Assembly: GCA_900314365.1 (NCBI GenBank)
Contig: OMVH01000293.1
Span: 1 to 18,742, forward strand
Direction of reading: 5' to 3'
Source: an uncultured Prevotella sp.
Lineage (GTDB): Bacteria > Bacteroidota > Bacteroidia > Bacteroidales > Bacteroidaceae
Length of the DNA stretch: 18,742 nt
The position numbers and the translations under genes were made by a program. The notes under the pieces are model-generated. The model worked only from the letters and a program-made list of their open reading frames with translations. It was not told the DNA's origin and did not search any database. This document shows, one piece after another, positions 8,398 through 14,908 of this stretch (position 1 is its first letter; each line of letters begins with the position of its first letter).

Positions 8398-8958
8398 TTA
8401 TCCGACTGGATACTTGAAGAAATATTTCCACAACGGCGCTGCCATCATGGCCTGAACGATGTGGCCCTCCGTGAGCATGGCAAACACCTCCTCGCGGCTG
8501 CGGAGCACCACGCGAAGGTCCTCTGTCGGGTCGAGGTGCTGTCCGGTTGTTTTCTCCACGCCGCGGGCCAGAAAGCAATGGCATAGGTTGTCGTTTGTGC
8601 TGGAGTTGGGGGACAGCGTCATCAGTTCCTCCCACTGACCGCCCGTGAATCCGGTCTCCTCCTGAAGCTCACGTTGAGCTGCCTCTAAGGGCGTTTCCCC
8701 TTCCTCCATCACCCCCGCGCAGATTTCCTGTGAGACGACACCGAGGGCATAGCGGTACTGTTTCTCCATGATGAGCATACCGTCGCGAGTCTCTGCTATC
8801 ACGTTTATCCAGTCGGGATAGTGGAGCACGTAGTACTCGTTGTTTACGCGACCGTCGGGCAATCTCACTTTGTCGCGTCTGACCGACAGCCAAGGCCGGC
8901 TGATGAGACACTCTGTGCTGAGCGTCGTCCATTTCATCTCTTCGTCGTTCTCTTTCAT
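8398..8958 (-). CDS. Nudix hydrolase, ADP-ribose pyrophosphatase-like
   Basis: The complete Nudix box G-x5-E-x7-REL-x-EE-x-GF spans residues 82-104 counted from the chosen start (G82, E88, R96, E97, E100, E101). The core surrounding it (YVLHYPDWINVIAETRDG, then MEKQYRYALGVVSQE) and the LSPNSST stretch about 12 residues after the box are typical of the ADP-ribose/NDP-sugar pyrophosphatase branch, which hydrolyses nucleoside diphosphate derivatives with Mg2+. I chose the ATG at 8958 (186 aa) because AAAGAAAG stands just upstream. The frame is open to an ATG at 9018, but the extra 20 residues are low in complexity and not family-like. It converges on the zinc-ribbon gene with only 21 bp between stops and has no visible terminator. 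The exact substrate cannot be read from sequence. Confidence 0.9.
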   Translation of the reverse strand: MKENDEEMKWTTLSTECLISRPWLSVRRDKVRLPDGRVNNEYYVLHYPDWINVIAETRDGMLIMEKQYRYALGVVSQEICAGVMEEGETPLEAAQRELQEETGFTGGQWEELMTLSPNSSTNDNLCHCFLARGVEKTTGQHLDPTEDLRVVLRSREEVFAMLTEGHIVQAMMAAPLWKYFFKYPVG

Positions 8959-9098
8959 TGTCGTGCTTTCTTTTGATAATGTCTGACAGTCTGATTTATT
9001 GTTTGAAGCAACAGTCAAAAGTGCTGTAGCTTTTTATGTCTATGAGGAAAATGACACGTCAAGCCTAACGACTTGTTCTTGAAGCTACAGCAGCTGTG

Positions 9099-9226
9099 TC
9101 AACCACAAACGTGACTAAGCCGCAGACGTATCAACCAAATATAAAAATAATGTTTAACTGGGTCAACCAACATTAAAAATAAGACTCAAAGTAGTCAACC
9201 AAAAGCGTTAAACTACATTCAATTCT
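9099..9226. repeat. Four-copy direct repeat, TCAACCA every 32 bp
   Basis: TCAACCA begins at 9099, 9131, 9163 and 9195, so all three intervals are exactly 32 bp. A G precedes three of the four copies. Copies 2 and 3 also share an A/T-rich segment ending in AAAAATAA, while copies 1 and 4 diverge outside the core. This looks like a decayed 32-bp tandem repeat with a selected core, or phased binding sites three helical turns apart. It is not CRISPR-like, since the conserved core is only 7-8 bp. Confidence 0.75.
9136..9166 (-). promoter_or_regulatory. Possible minus-strand promoter for the Nudix gene, inside the 32-bp array
   Basis: Read on the minus strand, TTG (9166-9164) is followed after 20 bp by TATATTTG (9143-9136), a full match to TAnnTTTG. 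The TTG is part of one repeat core and the -7 box abuts the previous core. Transcription would start near 9130, about 170 nt before the Nudix ATG. A weaker copy (TTG in the fourth core, TAATGTTG at 9175-9168) sits 32 bp upstream. Matches are easy in A/T-rich DNA, hence moderate confidence. Confidence 0.4.
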
Positions 9227-9245
9227 GCTCAGTACTCCTTAGTGG

Positions 9246-9333
9246 TACTGGAGTATTCATGCTTTAGTACTGCAGTAATTTGCCTACAATACTCGAGTAT
9301 TTTATAGGAGGTACTAATGCAGTCATACGGAGT
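9246..9333. repeat. Palindrome array, TACTNNAGTA every 22 bp
   Basis: TACTGGAGTA (9246-9255), TACTGCAGTA (9268-9277) and TACTCGAGTA (9290-9299) are exactly 22 bp apart, and a decayed fourth unit TACTAATGCA starts at 9312, again 22 bp on. The arms are conserved while the central dinucleotide changes (GG, GC, CG). Units 2 and 3 are perfect palindromes, and unit 3 extends to 14 bp (9288-9301). Upstream, AGTACTCC at 9231 looks like a further off-register half. Spacing of about two helical turns places all dyads on one face, as for operators bound cooperatively by a dimer. Confidence 0.75.
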
Positions 9334-9570
9334 CTAAGCCGCCATTCCTATTGATGCACTGCCTGGAATCGTCGAAGCCTATTTCTTGTGTTCCTATTCG
9401 TTGTTGATACAAGGTCGGAACAGTTTGAGAATATGCCATTTGCGAGGGGAGGCTCTTGAAGAAAGCTCTCTGGATGGTGTAGAAGAGTCGTCCTTTACCT
9501 CCTTAAATGGCTCAAAGGCCACGCTTCGGGCAAAATGAGTCTGATGTGGGCAGAAAAGCGGCGTTTTTCT

Positions 9571-9600
9571 TTGTGCTGTCGGCTTAATTATGTAATTTTG
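9571..9600 (+). promoter_or_regulatory. Promoter of the DUF1680 glycosidase gene
   Basis: TTG (9571-9573) and TAATTTTG (9593-9600), a full TAnnTTTG match, are 19 bp apart. Transcription would begin near 9606, giving a leader of about 55 nt that contains the palindrome GGAATAATTCC (9606-9616) and no Shine-Dalgarno before the ATG at 9661. Confidence 0.65.
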
Positions 9601-9660
9601 CCAAAGGAATAATTCCACCGTGAAACCATTATCATTAACACCATGTAAATAGTTTCTTCT

Positions 9661-11529
9661 ATGAAACAAACCATCATTGCATTACTTTTCGCGGCTGTCA
9701 CGCCCGTCACAGTACAGGCACAGGATTTGGCCGTCGAGGATGTCATCAGGCCTCTGCCTGATGGGGCCATACAGTTGACCAACTATTTCGAGAACGACAT
9801 CAACAACTGCATTGAGCATTGGAACAAGGAAAAATTGCCTTACACCGGGCTCGTTGACTTCTTCCGCAACGGCCGTAAGATGTTCGGGCTGGGCGAGATG
9901 TGGGGCAAAGCCGTGCGAAGTGGCTCCATGTTCTACCGCTACAATCATGATCCGGAGCTCAAGCGCATCCTTCAGGCCACTATGAAGGACGCGCTGTCCA
10001 CAGTTCGCAGCAACGGTTCCATAGCCTGTGTGCCCGTTGACAAACAGCCCGACGGTCGTGGAGGTGACCTTTGGGAGCGCAAGTACACGCTGCTTGGACT
10101 CACTCAGTACTACTGGCATGTCGACCGCAGCAAGGCAGTGCTCAAGGCTATCGTCAACGAAGCCAACAGTGTTGTCGACCAGGTGGGCGATTCACCTAAG
10201 GCTGATATCACCCTGCAGGGATGGAGCGTCAACGGCATTGAGTCGTCATCGATTCTCGAACCCATGGTAAGGGCCTATGAGATAACGGGTAAGAAGCGCT
10301 ATCTTGAGTTTGCCAAGTACATCATCAGAAAGGGCGGGTGCAAGGGGGCCAATCTCTTTGAGGAAGCACTCTACAATGTGCTGCCCCGCAAGATGGGCGC
10401 CGGTTATCCCAAAGCCTATGAGATGCTTTCCATCTTCGAGGGACTGGCTGAGTACTATCGTGTCACCGGCGACCCTCAGGCCGCGACGGAGATTATCAAC
10501 CTCTTCAACAGCGTCAAGGAGCGTGAAATCACGCTTATCGGCAATGGCGGAGCCGACCAGCCCTACTATCCCAAATGGAATGGAGAGGCTTGGGATGACA
10601 CGCGTTTCCAACAGTCGAACCCAAAGATAAAGCGAATGATGGAGACGTGTGTAGGTGTCACGTGGATGAAGTTCTGCTCCCAGATACTCCGTTTGACAGG
10701 TGACGTTACGGCCGCCGAATATATAGAGAAGTATGCCTACAACGGTCTCATCGGAGCCATGCGGCCCGGTGGCGACGGCTTCAGCTACGTCAATCTGCTC
10801 AACGGACATAAGGTGACCAATTCCGGTTGGGGCACCACTGTCAACGGTCTGCGTGTGACGTGCTGCAACCTCAACGGTCCTATGGGACTCGCTTACATAC
10901 CCTATGTGGAGGTGATGCAGGCCGACGACGGCCCCGTGGTGAACCTTTGGAATGCAGCCAAGGCAACGGCGAAGACGGCTAAGGGCAGGGATGTCAGTTT
11001 CAGTATCGACACACAGTACCCACTCGACGGTAAGGTGAAAATCACCATGGGAAAGCTCAAGGCTGAGCGTTTCAATATGAAGTTGCGCATTCCGTCATGG
11101 TGTGGCAGCGGACTTGAAGTGAGGGTCAACGGAGAGAAAGTGGAAGATGTAAAGGCAGGTTCCTATCTCAATCTCACGCGTGTATGGCATTCGGGCGATG
11201 TCATCAGCCTCGACTTCGACATGCGTTGCCGGCTGATACCCTCTCATGAGACACAAGGTAAGCCCGCCGGTAGCTACGTTGCACTGCAATATGGTCCTAC
11301 GGTGCTGGCACGCGATGAGAACATCGACAGCAACTATGCGGCTCCGGTGGCGATAGAGGCCGATGCTGCCGGCGAAGTGAAGGTGGAGCGGGTGAAGCCT
11401 ACCCTCAGCACAACGCGCATGGAATTTATCGTGCCTACAGCCGACGGCCCGGTTCATATGACCGACTATGCGTCTGTGGACGGATGGAACGGAAAGCAGG
11501 TCTGCACCTGGATGCCTGTGAAGAAATGA
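9661..11529 (+). CDS. Secreted DUF1680/GH127-type glycosidase, putative beta-L-arabinofuranosidase
   Basis: The 622-aa protein has a signal peptide ending VQA/QD (cleavage after about 20). The body is the (alpha/alpha)6 DUF1680 fold, with TGLVDFFRNGRKMFGLGEMW, GGDLWERKYTLLGL and YEMLSIFEGLAEYY among the helical repeats. The diagnostic cysteine-zinc catalytic cluster of GH127 is visible: METC gives E328 and C330, and VTCCNLNGPMG gives C401 and C402. In characterised GH127 beta-L-arabinofuranosidases the equivalent residues bind zinc, and the first cysteine of the CC pair is the nucleophile. A C-terminal beta-sandwich follows from about residue 440. The product probably releases terminal L-arabinofuranose from plant or peptidoglycan-like glycans, but related families (for example GH146) share this fold, so the substrate is inferred. 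It has its own promoter, is monocistronic, and converges on hsp20. Confidence 0.82.
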   Translation: MKQTIIALLFAAVTPVTVQAQDLAVEDVIRPLPDGAIQLTNYFENDINNCIEHWNKEKLPYTGLVDFFRNGRKMFGLGEMWGKAVRSGSMFYRYNHDPELKRILQATMKDALSTVRSNGSIACVPVDKQPDGRGGDLWERKYTLLGLTQYYWHVDRSKAVLKAIVNEANSVVDQVGDSPKADITLQGWSVNGIESSSILEPMVRAYEITGKKRYLEFAKYIIRKGGCKGANLFEEALYNVLPRKMGAGYPKAYEMLSIFEGLAEYYRVTGDPQAATEIINLFNSVKEREITLIGNGGADQPYYPKWNGEAWDDTRFQQSNPKIKRMMETCVGVTWMKFCSQILRLTGDVTAAEYIEKYAYNGLIGAMRPGGDGFSYVNLLNGHKVTNSGWGTTVNGLRVTCCNLNGPMGLAYIPYVEVMQADDGPVVNLWNAAKATAKTAKGRDVSFSIDTQYPLDGKVKITMGKLKAERFNMKLRIPSWCGSGLEVRVNGEKVEDVKAGSYLNLTRVWHSGDVISLDFDMRCRLIPSHETQGKPAGSYVALQYGPTVLARDENIDSNYAAPVAIEADAAGEVKVERVKPTLSTTRMEFIVPTADGPVHMTDYASVDGWNGKQVCTWMPVKK

Positions 11530-11562
11530 CGGAGGCCAAATAGGAAGTGGACGCCGACAGAC

Positions 11563-11620
11563 AAAAAAACGTCCCAAAGGATTCGGGCTTCCTTTGTGGA
11601 GGCCCCTATCCTCTGGGACG
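11563..11620 (-). terminator. Long hairpin terminator of hsp20, shared with the convergent glycosidase gene
   Basis: CGTCCCAAAGGAT (11570-11582) pairs with ATCCTCTGGGACG (11608-11620) with one mismatch. The stem continues inward through GGGC/GCCC and TCC/GGA to a short loop. On the minus strand the hairpin is followed at once by seven T (complement of 11563-11569), a canonical Rho-independent terminator about 45 nt after the hsp20 stop. On the plus strand no T run follows, though the hairpin may still stabilise the 3' end of the glycosidase mRNA. Confidence 0.8.
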
Positions 11621-11665
11621 GTAGCAACTGAAAGTTATATTCCGCAGTCGCCCGAAGCAAGTCCT

Positions 11666-12094
11666 TTAGTCCACTTGAATGGTCTTCTGGACTTTCTTTT
11701 CCTCAACGCTCTTCTTGGGTAGTTCTATGTGAAGGATACCGTTGCTGACGTTGGCTGCAATCTTGCTGGTGTCAACGTCGTCGGGAAGTTCGTAAGTCTG
11801 TTCGTAGTTGCTGTAGTTGAACTCACGGCGCAGATAATGCTCCTTCTTCTCCTCCTGCTTGTGCTCGAACTTATCTTCTATCTTCACTTCCAGGTTGCCG
11901 TCACTGTTGATGTTAATGCGACAGTATTCCTTTTTCAGTCCGGGAGCGGCTATCTCCATTTCGTAGGCCTTGTCGTTCTCTTTCACGTTCACAGCGGGTG
12001 CGGTAGCGTTCATGCGAGGCATCCAACTGTCATCAAAGAAGTTGTCGAAGAAGTTCGACATCCAGTCATTGTGATTTCTACGTGCTAAGATCAT
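11666..12094 (-). CDS. Small heat-shock protein, Hsp20/alpha-crystallin family
   Basis: This 142-aa chaperone holds unfolding proteins in an ATP-independent way. The N-terminal arm (about 1-32) has the NFFDNFFDD aromatic/acidic repeat typical of bacterial Hsp20. The alpha-crystallin domain (about 33-127) begins APAVNVKENDKAYEMEIAAPG and ends with the signature NGILHIELPK. A C-terminal I-x-V tail (IQV, 139-141) is present for oligomer contacts. The ATG at 12094 is fixed by a strong GGAGGT six nt upstream, unusual in a genome where most genes lack one. No TAnnTTTG promoter is visible in the 230 bp upstream, which suggests an alternative sigma factor or a noncanonical promoter; a TATATAAG stretch just upstream is a candidate -10. 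An inverted repeat (12215-12247) upstream is a possible operator. Confidence 0.95.
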   Translation of the reverse strand: MILARRNHNDWMSNFFDNFFDDSWMPRMNATAPAVNVKENDKAYEMEIAAPGLKKEYCRININSDGNLEVKIEDKFEHKQEEKKEHYLRREFNYSNYEQTYELPDDVDTSKIAANVSNGILHIELPKKSVEEKKVQKTIQVD

Positions 12095-12100
12095 ATCTTT

Positions 12101-12106
12101 ACCTCC
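12101..12106 (-). promoter_or_regulatory. Strong Shine-Dalgarno of hsp20
   Basis: The plus-strand ACCTCC is GGAGGT on the hsp20 strand, with 6 nt to the ATG. It stands out because most genes here have only A-rich leaders. It decides the hsp20 start. Confidence 0.7.
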
Positions 12107-12214
12107 AATTATAGTTTTAACTTTACTCTTATATATGTTTCTGGTCGCCTATGCCTTTGGGCTTCAGCGCCTTCACCCGATGGTAAGCAAGGAGTGTGCC
12201 TGCGGTGGAAGAGT

Positions 12215-12247
12215 GACATAATGTCGCTTCTCGGGCGACAGAATGTC
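12215..12247. promoter_or_regulatory. Bipartite inverted repeat between hsp20 and the 59-aa gene
   Basis: The outer arms GACAT (12215-12219) and ATGTC (12243-12247) and the inner arms TGTCGC (12222-12227) and GCGACA (12235-12240) pair perfectly around a 7-nt centre, with a symmetric 2x2 internal loop (AA/GA). This gives 11 bp of dyad in 33 nt. It differs from CIRCE (TTAGCACTC-N9-GAGTGCTAA). It lies about 120 bp before the hsp20 ATG and 75 bp before the 59-aa ORF, so it could be an operator for either, or an RNA hairpin. Confidence 0.45.
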
Positions 12248-12321
12248 TATTCCGCGCACTTGCCGTTTCCTGTGGCATAGCTTTCGTGGATGTCAAAATA
12301 TAAAATAATAACACTAAGATT

Positions 12322-12501
12322 ATGGATGGAGATTTCGTTTACGGCTTCATTGTCCTCGCCGAACTTTTGGGCCTCGGCGTTGCAGGCAGTATCATAGTGA
12401 GGTTGATAGAACTCAAGGACCTCAGAGAGGCGCGGCGCGGGCAGCGCAGATACAGGCTCTTCATGCGGCGTTATAAGGAGAAAGTTGATGAGGAGGGCTG
12501 A
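12322..12501 (+). CDS. Small single-pass membrane protein, 59 aa, unknown function
   Basis: The ATG at 12322 opens a 59-codon frame ending at TGA 12499-12501. The predicted protein begins MDGDFVYGFIVLAELLGLGV, forms one hydrophobic helix (about 6-28), and continues into a strongly basic amphipathic tail (LREARRGQRRYRLFMRRYKE) ending in DEEG. This acidic N-terminus, helix, basic tail order predicts an N-out, C-in inner-membrane protein. The codon usage is GC-rich like its neighbours and a hairpin follows the stop. The leader is A-rich (AATAATAACACTAAG) with no Shine-Dalgarno, as is normal here. I do not recognise the family. It is divergent from hsp20 and 189 bp before the GH92 gene, with no evident functional link to either. 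Confidence 0.6.
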   Translation: MDGDFVYGFIVLAELLGLGVAGSIIVRLIELKDLREARRGQRRYRLFMRRYKEKVDEEG

Positions 12502-12529
12502 TGCAGCCTCAGCATCGAAGATAGGACGC

Positions 12530-12553
12530 AGTCGGGTAATTATCGTCCCGACT
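12530..12553 (+). terminator. Hairpin after the 59-aa gene, possible terminator
   Basis: AGTCGGG (12530-12536) and CCCGACT (12547-12553) form a perfect 7-bp stem with a 10-nt loop, 28 nt after the small gene's stop. CAATAAAAAT follows rather than a T run, so it is not a classical Rho-independent terminator. It separates the small gene from the GH92-GH78 operon. Confidence 0.4.
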
Positions 12554-12573
12554 CAATAAAAATATTCACGCTT

Positions 12574-12608
12574 TTGCGTTCGCGAGAGCAAATAATTTAT
12601 TAATTTTA
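12574..12608 (+). promoter_or_regulatory. Weak candidate promoter for the GH92-GH78 operon
   Basis: TAATTTTA (12601-12608) matches TAnnTTTG in seven of eight positions. The nearest TTG (12574-12576) is 24 bp upstream, longer than usual. Transcription would leave a leader of about 75 nt before the ATG at 12691. An imperfect promoter fits an operon needing an activator, but this is a guess. Confidence 0.3.
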
Positions 12609-12690
12609 CGCCGTACTTACGATGTCGCCTTCTCGTTGAGGCCCATAGAAATGATACTGACACAGCTAACGAACTAATAAAACAACTATT

Positions 12691-14904
12691 ATGCGATTAA
12701 AGAGAAATCTCGCGCTTTGCGCGGTACTCCTCTCCGCTTCAATGGCTTTGGCCCAGAGCGATGGGGGAGTGGTGAAGTACATCAACCCCTTCATTGGAAC
12801 GGGGGCAGTAGATGCAAACAGTCTTATGGGAAACACATTCCCCGGTGCTACGGTGCCCTTTGGCATGGTGCAGCTCAGTCCCGACGTGAAGGACAAACCC
12901 TCGGGCTACGATCCTTCGGGCTACGACTACAGCCAAAAGCGCATCTATGGCTTCAGCCATACTCATCTTAACGGTACGGGATGTGTGGACCTTCTCGATT
13001 TCCTGGTGATGCCGACATCGCGCGACTTGCAAAGCCTGGCCCGGACCAACGACTATAGTTCTACTTTCAGTCACGACAACGAAAAGGCTTCGGCCGGCTA
13101 CTATCAGGTGAAACTTGATGAGAGTGGAGTGAACTGCGAGATGACGGCAACGACGCGTACGGGCATGCACCGCTACACTTTCCCTCAGGGTAAGGCCAAC
13201 AACCTCGTTTTCGATCTTCAGCACGGTGGCAACAGCATCAAGGAAATCTTTGACGCACAGGTGAGACTTGTCGACCCTTACACCCTCGAGGGCTACCGTA
13301 TGCTCGATGGCTGGCAGCGCTATCGCAAGGTGTGCTTCTATGCAAAGTTCAACCGTCCTGTCACCTCGAAGGTTTTCCGAGCCTACAACAGGGTGTTCAC
13401 CGACGGCGACTGGGCTAACGGACGCGACGTTAAAGCCTACCTGAGCTTTGCCCCAAGCACTGAGCCGCTCATCGTAAAGGTGGCACTCTCCCCGGTAAGC
13501 GTCGCTAATGCCAAAGAGAACATGGCCGAGAATCCTGGATGGGATTTCGATGCTGTTCACAAGCAGGCTGTAGCAGCATGGGAGAAAGAACTTGCCAACG
13601 TGCGCGTTGATGGCACCGAAGACCAGAAGGCTATCTTCTATACCGGTCTCTATCACGCTTATATCCAGCCCAATACCATCTCTGATCGTAACGGAGAGTT
13701 CATGTATGCTGACTATACCACCGGAAAGCTTCCCGCTGGTGAGACTCATTACAGCACCTTCTCTCTTTGGGACACCTTCCGTGCTTGTCATCCTATGTAC
13801 ACGTTGCTGAAGCAGGATCGTGTGGCCGACTTTGTGAAGAGTATGCTCCGCCAGTACGATACTTATGGCTATCTGCCTATATGGCAGCTTTGGGGTACTG
13901 ACAACTATTGCATGATTGGCAATCACGCTATCCCCGTGCTTGTCGATGCTGCTTTGAAGCATATCCCCGGTGTCGATGCCGAGCGTGTCTTTGAGGCCGT
14001 GAAGGGTACTTCGCTTCGTGAACATCGCAATTCGCCTTGGAGAATCTATGAAAAGTATGGTTACTATCCCGAGGATTTGCAGACGCAGTCGGTGTCTATC
14101 ACCTTGGAGGAATCCTATAATGATGCCTGTGTGGCCCGTCTGGCAAAGGCTCTTGGTAAGACCGAAGATTATGAATTCTTCGAGAAGCGCTCGCGCAATT
14201 ATCGCAACCTCTTCGATGCATCCACAGGCTTCTTCCGTGCAAAGAACAGTGATGGCAAGTGGATAGAACCTTTCAATCCTTTGCAGTATGGTGGCAACGG
14301 TGGTAATCCGTATACGGAAGCTAATGCCTGGCAGTATCGTTTCTATGTGCCGCAGGACGTTCCCGACCTTATCAAGCTCATGGGTGGCAACAAGAAGTTT
14401 GTGGCAGAGCTCGACAAGTTCTTCACGCTCAAGGGCGGTGAGGCCGAGAAAAATGGCAATGCCAGTGGCTTCATAGGTCAGTATGCTCATGGCAATGAGC
14501 CCAGCCATCACTGTGCTTACCTTTACAACTATGCCGGACAGCCCCGGAAGACGCAGTACTATGTGAACAAGGTGATGACGGAACAGTACAAAAATCGCAT
14601 TGACGGCTATTCAGGCAACGAGGACTGCGGACAGATGTCGAGCTGGTACATCCTTTCAAGCATGGGCTTCTATCCTGTCGATCCGGCCAATGGTGTCTAT
14701 GAGTTTGGGTCACCGCAGTTCCGTAGGGTGGAGATAACTTTGCCTTCGGGAAAGAAGTTTGTCATCACCTCCAACCGCAAGGGGAAGGATGATTGCTACG
14801 TGAAGGGTGTGAAGCTCAATGGCAAGACCTACAAGAAAGACTACATCCTCCACAGTGATATCATGAACGGAGGAACGCTCGAATTCACGATGAGCGCTAA
14901 GTGA
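12691..14904 (+). CDS. Secreted GH92 family alpha-mannosidase
   Basis: The 737-aa protein has a signal peptide (MRLKRN, hydrophobic core, cleavage ALA/QS after about 21). GH92 signatures run in order: YINPFIGTG (30-38), GNTFPGATVPFGMVQLSPD (47-65), IYGFSHTHLNGTG (85-97), YTEANAWQYRFYVPQD (541-556) with E543 as the likely catalytic acid, and GYSGNEDCGQMSSWY (639-653) carrying the acidic base region around E644/D645. GH92 enzymes are calcium-dependent exo-alpha-mannosidases that invert configuration and trim alpha-1,2, -1,3 or -1,4-linked mannose from N-glycans or yeast mannan. Linkage specificity cannot be read here. It lacks a lipobox, so it is probably periplasmic or secreted rather than surface-lipidated. 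The GH78 gene starts 4 bp after the stop, so the two are almost certainly cotranscribed. No SusC/SusD genes are adjacent. Confidence 0.93.
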   Translation: MRLKRNLALCAVLLSASMALAQSDGGVVKYINPFIGTGAVDANSLMGNTFPGATVPFGMVQLSPDVKDKPSGYDPSGYDYSQKRIYGFSHTHLNGTGCVDLLDFLVMPTSRDLQSLARTNDYSSTFSHDNEKASAGYYQVKLDESGVNCEMTATTRTGMHRYTFPQGKANNLVFDLQHGGNSIKEIFDAQVRLVDPYTLEGYRMLDGWQRYRKVCFYAKFNRPVTSKVFRAYNRVFTDGDWANGRDVKAYLSFAPSTEPLIVKVALSPVSVANAKENMAENPGWDFDAVHKQAVAAWEKELANVRVDGTEDQKAIFYTGLYHAYIQPNTISDRNGEFMYADYTTGKLPAGETHYSTFSLWDTFRACHPMYTLLKQDRVADFVKSMLRQYDTYGYLPIWQLWGTDNYCMIGNHAIPVLVDAALKHIPGVDAERVFEAVKGTSLREHRNSPWRIYEKYGYYPEDLQTQSVSITLEESYNDACVARLAKALGKTEDYEFFEKRSRNYRNLFDASTGFFRAKNSDGKWIEPFNPLQYGGNGGNPYTEANAWQYRFYVPQDVPDLIKLMGGNKKFVAELDKFFTLKGGEAEKNGNASGFIGQYAHGNEPSHHCAYLYNYAGQPRKTQYYVNKVMTEQYKNRIDGYSGNEDCGQMSSWYILSSMGFYPVDPANGVYEFGSPQFRRVEITLPSGKKFVITSNRKGKDDCYVKGVKLNGKTYKKDYILHSDIMNGGTLEFTMSAK

Positions 14905-14908
14905 TAGG

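Larger units (their letters stand above)
8959..9660. other. Long non-coding region between divergent genes, with two repeat arrays
   Basis: No frame here has a coding look. From left to right it holds the Nudix leader (8959-9098), a 32-bp-period array (9099-9226), a 22-bp-period palindrome array (9246-9333), about 230 bp with no structure I can recognise (9334-9560), and the plus-strand promoter of the DUF1680 gene (9571-9600). A short palindrome GGAATAATTCC (9606-9616) sits near the predicted transcription start. Much of 9120-9310 is A/T-richer than the flanking genes. Confidence 0.7.

Noticed and set aside
9099..9333. CRISPR array
   Set aside because: The conserved cores are 7-10 bp, far below CRISPR repeat length, the two periods differ, and no cas genes are nearby.
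12129..12314. 61-codon minus-strand frame upstream of hsp20
   Set aside because: It overlaps the inverted repeat and has no ribosome site or protein-like features.
12739..14511. 590-codon open frame on the minus strand opposite GH92
   Set aside because: It is a shadow of the GC-biased GH92 gene; the translation shows no family motifs and no start signals, while the plus frame has all GH92 motifs.
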